Shown here in pieces: positions 1 to 5,975 of a DNA stretch of 8,551 nt. The stretch is taken from assembly GCA_030622395.1 (NCBI GenBank), contig JAUXGF010000093.1, forward strand, positions 1 through 8,551, written 5' to 3'. Within the stretch, counting starts at the first letter, position 1; each line of letters opens with the position of its first letter. The DNA comes from Calditrichaceae bacterium. Its GTDB lineage: Bacteria > Calditrichota > Calditrichia > Calditrichales > Calditrichaceae. The notes under the pieces are model-generated. The model had not been told where the DNA came from. It saw only the letters and a list, made by a program, of their open reading frames with translations, and searched no databases. The translations under genes and the position numbers were made by a program.

Positions 1-37
1 TCATTACACCATAACTCATTGAATTTCATATGAATAG

Positions 38-57
38 CCCCGACTTTTAAGTCGGGG
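38..57. repeat. REP-like 9-bp palindromic hairpin
   Basis: CCCCGACTT (38-46) and AAGTCGGGG (49-57) form a perfect 9-bp stem around a 2-nt centre. The element is GC-rich inside an AT-rich spacer and has no T-tract after it (GGCAAATG follows), so it does not look like a classical terminator. Its compactness suggests a dispersed repetitive extragenic palindrome. That is an inference, because only one copy is in this window. Confidence 0.6.
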
Positions 58-84
58 GCAAATGAAGCTCAAAAGTACATCTTT

Positions 85-103
85 AAGCCCTTTAGGGCTT
101 TTT
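85..103 (+). terminator. Possible rho-independent terminator of an off-window gene
   Basis: AAGCCC (85-90), a TTTA loop (91-94) and GGGCTT (95-100) make a 6-bp stem followed by three further T residues (101-103), giving a run of five T in total. This fits a weak intrinsic terminator for a plus-strand gene ending left of the window. No coding sequence is seen before it here, so it could equally be another small palindromic repeat. Confidence 0.35.
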
Positions 104-395
104 AGGGGTTCTGCAACACCCTGATATTCGGGGCGCGGGGTTACTTCCTACTTTTTACTTTAAACCTCACATAGGACGCCAGTTAATGATAGAAAATATT
201 ACAACCTGATTTCATTATCCTTGAAATTATAAACTTTAGCTTGTATGTTTAGTGAGCGTTATCAAATCAGCAAACTAAAAAATCGGCAGCAATATTAATT
301 GAATGCAATACAAATTATTTAATCCTTAAAATTAATATTTATTGTACTACTAACTGTTTAATACAATCATTACATTTTAATACCAAACATCTTCC

Positions 396-1439
396 ATGAA
401 AACGTTAAATAAAATATTAATAGATAATACCGGCAGCGCAAATGAAGTTATCCTATCCCTTCCTTTTGTAAATTATTTAAAAACCTGTTTCCCAAAATCA
501 AACATAGAATATCTGACCTCTCCGGAAAACGAGCCGATTCTTACCCGCGTATCGAGTGTTTCAAAAATAATCCACTTCCGCCCTAAATCCGATCATTACG
601 GATATAAGGGCATTGGCAACCTGGTAAATGATTTGCGTTCGGATGGATATGATTGTGTTTTTCATCTGCATCCGCAATTCAAAACCGCCGCAGCAGCTTA
701 CTTTTCCCATATACCAATAAGAATTGGAATCGGCTGGCAGCGGGTCTCAATTTTTTTCAATAAACGAATATTCAAGTTTAGGTGCATGCCCTATAATGTA
801 TATCTGCCATCCGCGTTCAATTTAGCTGATTTGTTAGATTGTCATCAGGGAGAATATATTCCGCAGAAATTCAATATTCACCTGCAAAGGAAAGAATTAA
901 AATTTATAGATACTATTTTCCAGACTATACCATATAAAAAATTAATTGTTCTTTATTTAGCATCCGGCAGTAAAAACAATGCCTGGTTTACTTCCCATTT
1001 TCAGGGCTTAATAGAGGGACTTAACCAAAATACTGACTATACAATCACTATTATCGGTAAAAAACCGAGTATTCAAATATTGGACATTTTGTATAAATCA
1101 AATTGCAAATTCATCAACCTGGTTAATCAATTAAATTTAGCGCAAATAGCGGCATTGCTTAATAAAGCGGATTTATTTATAACAGATCCCAGCGGACCAA
1201 GCTCTCTGGCTTTAGCTTTTCAAAAAACGGCAATTGTACTTTTTCCATTCCATAAGAAGCATCTTTTTGATTTTATTTCCAGCCCCCCGGAAAATTCTTT
1301 TCTAATTATTAAACCCGAAATATTATTAAATGAACAATGTAAAAATAAAATTTTCGGTTACCGGCGCTGTTTAGAAGAAATTAATCTAGAAGAACTTCAT
1401 AATTGGATAGACAGGTTATTGGCTGAAGAACTGGAATAA
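396..1439 (+). CDS. Divergent GT9-family (heptosyltransferase-like) glycosyltransferase
   Basis: This 347-residue protein has the layout of family 9 glycosyltransferases, GT-B enzymes that transfer ADP-heptose or related sugars to lipid A-core on the cytoplasmic face of the inner membrane. The N-terminus (residues 6-40, KILIDNTGSANEVILSLPF...) matches the family pattern of a beta strand followed by the acceptor-side glycine loop. However, GSANEV stands where GxxGDV is usual. In the C-terminal domain, 'LYLASGS' (187-192), 'NLVNQLNLAQIAALLNKADL' (241-260) and 'TDPSGPSSLALAFQ' (263-276) line up with the donor-binding region normally reading NDSGPxHLAAA. The histidine of that motif is replaced by serine, and the Cys cluster typical of heptosyltransferase II is absent. 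The length is normal for the family. The ATG is kept because the first strand begins six residues later, although no Shine-Dalgarno site is visible. The acceptor and donor cannot be named, and loss of activity is possible. Confidence 0.75.
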   Translation: MKTLNKILIDNTGSANEVILSLPFVNYLKTCFPKSNIEYLTSPENEPILTRVSSVSKIIHFRPKSDHYGYKGIGNLVNDLRSDGYDCVFHLHPQFKTAAAAYFSHIPIRIGIGWQRVSIFFNKRIFKFRCMPYNVYLPSAFNLADLLDCHQGEYIPQKFNIHLQRKELKFIDTIFQTIPYKKLIVLYLASGSKNNAWFTSHFQGLIEGLNQNTDYTITIIGKKPSIQILDILYKSNCKFINLVNQLNLAQIAALLNKADLFITDPSGPSSLALAFQKTAIVLFPFHKKHLFDFISSPPENSFLIIKPEILLNEQCKNKIFGYRRCLEEINLEELHNWIDRLLAEELE

Positions 1440-1449
1440 TGGATGTAGC

Positions 1450-1484
1450 GACCTCAAAGGTTTTCCCAAACCTTTGAGGTCTTT
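1450..1484 (+). terminator. Strong hairpin after the GT9-family gene, probable terminator
   Basis: GACCTCAAAGGTTT (1450-1463) and AAACCTTTGAGGTC (1468-1481) form a perfect 14-bp stem with a TCCC loop, followed by TTT (1482-1484). It begins 11 nt after the stop codon of the gene ending at 1439, the right place for an intrinsic terminator. The T-tract is short for the class. The long perfect stem could instead mark a dispersed palindromic repeat that serves as a terminator. Confidence 0.65.
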
Positions 1485-1715
1485 AATGAATGGAAGAAAT
1501 GGAGTATTGAAGAATTGGAGTAATGGATTGCTGGAGTGATGGAGTAATGGTTTGGATAAGAATTGGAGAGCTGAAATAATGTAGTGGTGAGAGAATGGAA
1601 TGATGAATAATTAAATAATTGAATTGGTGCCTGTCCCTGCCCTCCGGCAGGCACGGCGCCTATGGCGGGAATTGTTGGAAGAGTTGGAGTATTGGGGGAG
1701 TGGAGCTTTTGTATT
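1485..1715. repeat. Degenerate GGAGTAATGG-type intergenic repeat tract
   Basis: The stretch is made of imperfect, purine-rich units on the plus strand. Clear copies of GGAGTAATGG or close variants occur at 1517-1526, 1533-1542 (GGAGTGATGG), 1541-1550 and 1686-1695 (GGAGTATTGG), with further GGAGT and GAATGG words between them. The array is not a strict tandem repeat: spacing and unit sequence both drift. It is interrupted by the GC-rich hairpin at about 1627-1667. The complementary strand is open for 66 codons (1454-1654), but the product is only the repeat translated (Ser/Asn/His/Phe-rich), so no gene is called. Similar decayed tracts are common between genes in several uncultured Gram-negative lineages; their role is unknown. 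Confidence 0.6.
1627..1667. repeat. GC-rich compound hairpin within the repeat tract
   Basis: Two alternative stems share the same bases: GTGCCTG (1627-1633) with CAGGCAC (1648-1654), or CCTGCC (1636-1641) with GGCAGG (1646-1651) around a 4-nt loop. A third small stem follows, CGCC (1657-1660) with GGCG (1664-1667). The element is sharply GC-rich against the AT-rich surroundings, which suggests an inserted palindromic element rather than drifted spacer. No T-tract follows, so terminator function is not supported. Confidence 0.45.
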
Positions 1716-1798
1716 CATTAATTAAAATATTGAATAATATCTACTAATTAAGTAGTTTATTTTTGAAGTAATTTAAAAATTTGTAATGGTTTTGCCAC

Positions 1799-1870
1799 TT
1801 AGCCGCTTCCACAGCGACGCCCTTCACCAGGGACGGTTTAGCCGCTATTTTTTTATCAATGAGCGGTAAA
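1799..1870 (+). other. Possible structured leader upstream of the epimerase gene
   Basis: TTAGCCGCT occurs twice as a direct repeat (1799-1807 and 1838-1846). The second copy can pair with AGCGGTAAA (1862-1870): CCGCT with AGCGG, then TTTA with TAAA, leaving one bulged G. Between the copies lies a GC-rich segment with a short CCCT/AGGG stem-loop. It is the only GC-rich block in the roughly 200 bp before the ATG at 1934. It may be the 5' leader of a transcript, a small structured RNA, or the remnant of a repeat element. No known riboswitch class is recognised. Confidence 0.3.
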
Positions 1871-1880
1871 CTATTATAAT
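1853..1880 (+). promoter_or_regulatory. Weak candidate sigma70-type promoter for the epimerase gene
   Basis: A perfect TATAAT hexamer (1875-1880) lies 53 bp before the ATG at 1934, with TTATCA (1853-1858) 16 bp upstream as a poor -35. The surrounding DNA is very AT-rich, so a TATAAT is expected fairly often by chance. If real, transcription would begin just after the hairpin at 1837-1870, which argues against that hairpin being in the leader of this transcript. Confidence 0.3.
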
Positions 1881-1933
1881 AATTTTATATTACAAACTAT
1901 CATAAAATCCAATTATTAAATAAAGGCGAGAAA

Positions 1934-2884
1934 ATGAAAATATTGGTTACAGGCGGGGCGGGGTTTATCGGATCCAATCTCATAGATATGCTTTTAAAGC
2001 GCAATCACGAGGTAGCGGCAGTCGATAACTTCACTAATTTTTACGATCCTAAAATTAAAGGGAACAATATAAAAAATGCCTCTGATTATGATTCGTTTAA
2101 ATTATACAGAACCGATATTACCGACAGGGATAGTTTAGACTATTTATTTAACAAACACGATTTTGAAATAATTGTCCATTTAGCCGCAAAAGCCGGCGTC
2201 CGCCCTTCTATTGAAGATCCGGTTGGTTACTCAAAGACTAATATTCAGGGCACAATTAATTTACTGGAGATTGCTAAAGAAAAAAAGATTAATAAATTTA
2301 TATTCGCTTCATCATCATCAGTTTACGGTAATAATAAGAAAGTCCCCTTTTCTGAAGATGATAATGTGGATTTCCCTATTTCCCCGTATGCCGCAACAAA
2401 AAAAGCAGGCGAATTAATCTGCTATAATTATCATCATCTTTATAATATAAATATTTTTTCATTGCGGTTTTTCACGGTATACGGTCCGCGCCAGCGTCCC
2501 GAAATGGCGATTCATAAATTCACCCGTTTAATTGATAATGGTAAACCTATTCCGGTTTTTGGCGAAGGCAAACCGAAGAGAGATTTTACTTATATTACCG
2601 ATATTTTAGACGGAATTTATAGCGCCATAGAACGCGTTAGCGGTTTTGAAATTATAAATCTTGGGGAGTCGCAAACAATCAATGTAAACCAATTAATTAA
2701 CGAAATTGAACAGGCATTGGGCAAAACCGCCATAAGAAATATTCTGCCCATGCAGCCGGGAGACGTTATTAAAACTTATGCTGATATTAGTAAAGCCAAA
2801 AGACTATTAGATTATAATCCCAGCATAAATATTGAAACGGGTATTAAGCAATTTGTGGAATGGTATCGGGAACAAAAAGGTTAA
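1934..2884 (+). CDS. UDP-glucuronate 4-epimerase-type NAD-dependent epimerase
   Basis: This 316-residue extended short-chain dehydrogenase/reductase most likely interconverts UDP-glucuronate and UDP-galacturonate in the cytoplasm, supplying a uronic acid donor for surface glycans. Residues 7-14 (GGAGFIGS) are the NAD-binding Rossmann loop. 'DNFTNFYDP' (31-39), 'HLAAKAGVRPSIEDP' (82-96) and 'SSSSVYG' (126-132) follow. The catalytic Tyr-x3-Lys is YAATK (Y152, K156). The run 'RFFTVYGPRQRPEMAI' (178-193) and the C-terminal 'PMQPGDV' (272-278) are characteristic of the UDP-glucuronate epimerase branch (CapI/LspL type) rather than GalE. Length is normal and no key residue is missing. The ATG is preceded by AAAGGCGAG, an acceptable ribosome-binding site about 7 nt upstream. 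The gene is transcribed towards the wecB-like gene, with 41 bp between their stop codons and no obvious terminator hairpin. Confidence 0.88.
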   Translation: MKILVTGGAGFIGSNLIDMLLKRNHEVAAVDNFTNFYDPKIKGNNIKNASDYDSFKLYRTDITDRDSLDYLFNKHDFEIIVHLAAKAGVRPSIEDPVGYSKTNIQGTINLLEIAKEKKINKFIFASSSSVYGNNKKVPFSEDDNVDFPISPYAATKKAGELICYNYHHLYNINIFSLRFFTVYGPRQRPEMAIHKFTRLIDNGKPIPVFGEGKPKRDFTYITDILDGIYSAIERVSGFEIINLGESQTINVNQLINEIEQALGKTAIRNILPMQPGDVIKTYADISKAKRLLDYNPSINIETGIKQFVEWYREQKG

Positions 2885-2925
2885 AAAGAAGAATAACGGA
2901 TAAACAATAACTTTCTCGATTACAA

Positions 2926-3987
2926 TTATTTATTCGATATTAAAAACTTAAGCGTTTTATAAGCTGAATTTCCATCGCCAAAATAGTCACCTCTTTTTCC
3001 GAAATCAGCGCAGGATATCTTTTCCATGATTAAATCGATATTATCTCCGACAATAAAATTCCAATTGTTTTCCAGCGTCTCTATCCATTCCGTTTCATCT
3101 CTTAATGTTATACAGGCTTTTCCCGTAAAATAGGCTTCTTTTTGTAAGCCGCCGCTGTCCGTTAAAACTTTTTTACAATTTTTTAAAAGTAAAATCATTT
3201 CCAAATATCCGACCGGGTCTAAGATTACTACATTATCACTAAAATTAATTTTAGTGATAATTTTCTTAGTGCGCGGGTGAAGCGGCAGGATAACAGGTAA
3301 ATCAAGTTTAGAAAAAGCTGTGAATATATTTTGAAGCCGGTTCAAATTATCGGTATTTTCCGGACGATGAATCGTCGCAAGATAATATTTCTTTAACGAG
3401 GTAAGTTTTTCCAGCTTATATCTTTTTTGCGCCAATTCTTTATTAAATAAAAATGAGTCATACATAACGTCGCCTGTAAAAATTGATTTCTCGCCAAAAC
3501 CTTCTTTTCTAAGTATATCCATTGCATTTTGGGTTGGGGCGAAAAGAACATCCGAGATGAGGTCTGACACAAGGCGGTTAATTTCCTCGGGCATTTTCCT
3601 GTTATAACTTCTTAAACCGGCTTCTATATGCGCTGTTTTAATATGCAGTTTTGTTGAAGCCAAAGCTCCGGCGACGGTCGAATTAGTATCTCCATATATA
3701 ATTACCCAATCGGGATTTTCTTTCAGCAAAACTTCCTCAATGCGCGCCAGCATCAAACCTGTTTGCTCTCCATGTCTGCCTGAACCGACTTCAAGATTAT
3801 AGTCAGGCTGCGGTATTTGTAATTCTTCAAAAAAATCAGCCGACATGTTTTTATCATAATGCTGACCCGTATGGACAATAATTTCTTTAACATGTTCAAA
3901 ATTATTTTTATATTTTTTCAAAGCCCTGCTGACTGCCGCGGATTTGATAAATTGCGGCCGGGCTCCAATTATACTGACTATTTTCAT
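2926..3987 (-). CDS. wecB: Non-hydrolysing UDP-GlcNAc 2-epimerase (WecB family)
   Basis: This 353-residue cytoplasmic enzyme inverts C2 of a UDP-linked N-acetyl sugar, normally UDP-GlcNAc to UDP-ManNAc, for surface polysaccharide synthesis. The family signature is intact throughout: GARPQ (8-12), HTGQHYD (39-45), GDTNST (99-104), HIEAGLRS (120-127), MPEEINR (132-138), HRPENTDN (207-214), HPRT (237-240), DSGGLQKEA (277-285) and GDGNSA (337-342). At 299-304 it reads TEWIET where E. coli WecB-type enzymes have TERPE. Together with GSGRHGEQTG (68-77), this recalls the WbpI-type branch that acts on UDP-2,3-diacetamido uronic acids; that substrate assignment is inference. The gene lies 18 nt after the ABC exporter gene and is probably co-transcribed with it; no strong Shine-Dalgarno site is visible. 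Partner genes for ManNAc oxidation or diacetamido sugar synthesis are not in the window. A perfect 30-bp palindrome sits in its coding sequence. Confidence 0.9.
   Translation of the reverse strand: MKIVSIIGARPQFIKSAAVSRALKKYKNNFEHVKEIIVHTGQHYDKNMSADFFEELQIPQPDYNLEVGSGRHGEQTGLMLARIEEVLLKENPDWVIIYGDTNSTVAGALASTKLHIKTAHIEAGLRSYNRKMPEEINRLVSDLISDVLFAPTQNAMDILRKEGFGEKSIFTGDVMYDSFLFNKELAQKRYKLEKLTSLKKYYLATIHRPENTDNLNRLQNIFTAFSKLDLPVILPLHPRTKKIITKINFSDNVVILDPVGYLEMILLLKNCKKVLTDSGGLQKEAYFTGKACITLRDETEWIETLENNWNFIVGDNIDLIMEKISCADFGKRGDYFGDGNSAYKTLKFLISNK
3232..3261. repeat. Perfect 30-bp palindrome inside the wecB-like gene
   Basis: ATTATCACTAAAATT (3232-3246) is followed directly by its exact reverse complement (3247-3261), so all 15 base pairs match with no spacer. 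The flanking bases (C3231, T3262) do not pair. It falls in codons for residues about 243-252 of the 2-epimerase (IITKINFSDN), a segment between the conserved HPRT motif and the next conserved strand, where family members usually vary. It could be a chance product of AT-rich sequence, a regulatory hairpin in the mRNA, a protein-binding site, or a small element tolerated in a loop. Confidence 0.9.
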
Positions 3988-4005
3988 ATTACTGTCTTGA
4001 ACTTT

Positions 4006-5889
4006 TCATTTTGTAAGCAACTGGTTTTCGTAAAATGTTTTATAAATCGGACAGGATTCTAACAACTCTTTATGCGCCCCTAAGCCTGCGATTTTCCCCT
4101 GGTTGAAAACGACAATTTTATCAGCGTGAGTAATTGTAGACAAACGATGGGCAATAACCAGCACCGTTCGATTTTCCATTAATTTATCAATAGCTTGCTG
4201 TACCAGTCTTTCCGACTCAGTGTCTAAGGATGATGTGGCTTCGTCAAGTATTAAAATCGACGGATTTCTTAAAATAGCGCGGGCAATTGACAAACGTTGT
4301 TTTTGTCCGCCGGACAACCTGGTTCCCTTTTCACCGATTTGTGTATCTAAACCATTTTCCATCTTTTTAATAAATTCCCAGGCATTAGCCGCTTTTGCGG
4401 CGTCAATAACGTTCTGTTCAATTACATTTTCCGAACCATACGCAATATTCATTCTAATCGTATCATTAAATAGAATAGTATCCTGTGTAACAATGCTCAT
4501 TTTGTGACGCAAAGAATGCAGGGTCATATCGCGGATATCGATTCCATCAATGCTAATTTTACCAGTATTAATTTCATAAAAACGCGGCAAAAGATTTGCC
4601 ATTGTCGTTTTACCTGCGCCGCTGTGTCCGACAAAAGCGACCATTTCACCTTTGTTTATATTTAAATTAATATCATCCAGCACATAAGATTCATTATTAT
4701 TATATTTAAAATATACCTTTTCGTATTTAATATTATGATTGAATTCATCCAAATAAACGGCGCCCGGCTTTTCATAAATTTCTTGATCCGTTTCCAAAAC
4801 ATCGAATATTCTTTCCGCGGCTGCTAAACCTGTTTGGATGGTATTATTAATCCCTGAAAAATCTTTAATAGGCTGAAACATGGTAAAAAGGAAAACTAAA
4901 AAACGTATAAAATCTTCCGCTGTTAACCCGGAATTCGAATAGACTAAATTTCCGCCATACCATAATAAAAAGACCAGCGTTAAAACAAGTAAAATTTCAT
5001 TGATAGGAGAAGTGGCATACCTTAATTTATTAGCGCGAAATGTCTTTTTAAAAAACTCACGATTTGCCGCTTTAAATTTCGACACTTCCTTTTCTTCATT
5101 AGTAAACGCTTTTACAATACTAACAGCGGAAACAGCCTCTTGAAAAACGGCAACTACATTAGCAATTTGTTTAAAAACACGCCTGCTTCTGCGGCGCATA
5201 CCTTGACCGATCTTTACAATAACATAAGAAATTAGCGGTAATACGAAAAGCATTATTAACGATAATTTCCAACTAATTATTACTAAAATAAATACGTTTG
5301 TTAAAATCTGGACGGGAGATAAAATCATTTTGCCGAAACTATTATTAAGCGCAACATTTATGGCATTAACATCATTAAAAACAATTGAAGTAAGACGTCC
5401 CGAATGACGCTTTGCAAAAAAAGAAAGCGGCAAGTATAATAATTTTTCATGCAATTGATTCCGAATGTTTACAACAATATTAATCACAATATAATTTAGA
5501 ATTACACGCCGTGTATATTGAATAATATTTTTTAAAAGAAAAGAAAGGAATATAACTATACAAACAACTATCAGGGTATCATAGCGGTTATCTTTAATTA
5601 TCACGCTTTTGATATAATTATTAATCTTGGAATATATATCTAATTTAGAATTCAAATTAAACATTTTCTGCAAGTTGCCTTTTTCATCTTCGGATGGTTT
5701 TATAGGTTCAACAGAGGTTACTTGTTCAGTTTGCACATTTTCAGGCGAAAACAACTCACGGATGAAATCAACCGAAATCCATAAAGAAATATTATTCAAT
5801 AAGACATAAAAAAAAGTTAATATAATCGAAACAACGATCACTTTCCAAAATGGTTTAACAAAGCATAAAATTTTAATATATAATCTCAT
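4006..5889 (-). CDS. MsbA-like ABC exporter (fused permease and ATPase)
   Basis: This 627-residue half-transporter would work as a homodimer in the inner membrane, flipping lipid A-core or another lipid-linked glycan outward at the cost of ATP. The N-terminal half holds about six membrane segments, the first at roughly 16-38 and the second at 105-125. The C-terminal ATPase domain is complete: Walker A GHSGAGKTT (421-429), Q-loop Q469, signature LSGGQ (525-529), Walker B ILILDE (545-550) and switch histidine H581. It is longer than E. coli MsbA (about 580 residues) mainly because of an insert of some 60 polar residues (46-104) between the first two membrane segments, predicted to face the periplasm. 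Neighbouring LPS-type genes support lipid or glycolipid export, but substrates of this family cannot be read from sequence. The start is the ATG at 5889, just before the first hydrophobic segment; a candidate promoter lies about 45 nt upstream. Confidence 0.88.
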   Translation of the reverse strand: MRLYIKILCFVKPFWKVIVVSIILTFFYVLLNNISLWISVDFIRELFSPENVQTEQVTSVEPIKPSEDEKGNLQKMFNLNSKLDIYSKINNYIKSVIIKDNRYDTLIVVCIVIFLSFLLKNIIQYTRRVILNYIVINIVVNIRNQLHEKLLYLPLSFFAKRHSGRLTSIVFNDVNAINVALNNSFGKMILSPVQILTNVFILVIISWKLSLIMLFVLPLISYVIVKIGQGMRRRSRRVFKQIANVVAVFQEAVSAVSIVKAFTNEEKEVSKFKAANREFFKKTFRANKLRYATSPINEILLVLTLVFLLWYGGNLVYSNSGLTAEDFIRFLVFLFTMFQPIKDFSGINNTIQTGLAAAERIFDVLETDQEIYEKPGAVYLDEFNHNIKYEKVYFKYNNNESYVLDDINLNINKGEMVAFVGHSGAGKTTMANLLPRFYEINTGKISIDGIDIRDMTLHSLRHKMSIVTQDTILFNDTIRMNIAYGSENVIEQNVIDAAKAANAWEFIKKMENGLDTQIGEKGTRLSGGQKQRLSIARAILRNPSILILDEATSSLDTESERLVQQAIDKLMENRTVLVIAHRLSTITHADKIVVFNQGKIAGLGAHKELLESCPIYKTFYENQLLTK

Positions 5890-5933
5890 AATCAGTTTAC
5901 CAATATAAACAATTTGTATTTATTTTTAATAGT

Positions 5934-5961
5934 ATGATAAGAAATTTAGTGTTTCTATCAA
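5934..5961 (-). promoter_or_regulatory. Candidate sigma70-type promoter for the exporter-wecB unit
   Basis: Reading the minus strand, TTGATA (5961-5956) and TATCAT (5939-5934) are separated by 16 nt, each matching five of six bases of the sigma70 consensus. They lie in the 86-nt gap between the phosphotransferase-like gene and the exporter gene, leaving a leader of about 40 nt. The gap is the only sizeable break in the minus-strand array, so a separate promoter here is reasonable. The region is AT-rich, and read-through from upstream genes is not excluded since no terminator hairpin is seen. Confidence 0.4.
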
Positions 5962-5975
5962 TTTTTGCAACTTAC

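Larger units (their letters stand above)
1..395. other. Non-coding upstream region with hairpin elements
   Basis: I see no coding sequence in this stretch. Its left part (about 30-180) is mixed in composition and carries two compact inverted repeats, listed separately, followed by a G-rich segment around 104-142. The right part (about 180-395) is strongly AT-rich and leads into the GT9-family gene. A TACAAT hexamer at 362-367 could be a -10 element, but the matching -35 position (TTATTG, 339-344) is poor, so no promoter is called. There is no Shine-Dalgarno-like purine run just before the ATG at 396. Confidence 0.7.

Noticed and set aside
1454..1654. A 66-codon open frame on the minus strand.
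   Set aside because: It translates the degenerate repeat tract into a Ser/Asn/His/Phe-rich string, covers the terminator hairpin of the previous gene, and shows no recognisable domain.
1485..1715. A CRISPR array.
   Set aside because: Units are short and variable with no uniform spacer length, and no cas gene is present.
2885..2925. Bidirectional terminator between the two convergent genes.
   Set aside because: The 41-bp gap is AT-rich but contains no stem of useful length, so no terminator can be supported.
4220..4507. A 95-codon open frame on the plus strand.
   Set aside because: It lies antisense to the well-supported ATPase domain of the exporter and resembles no family; it is a shadow frame.
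5641..5659. AT-rich near-palindrome TAATTT...AAATTA around an EcoRI-like GAATTC.
   Set aside because: It is imperfect, short and made of low-complexity AT sequence within the exporter coding region, so it is likely to be chance.
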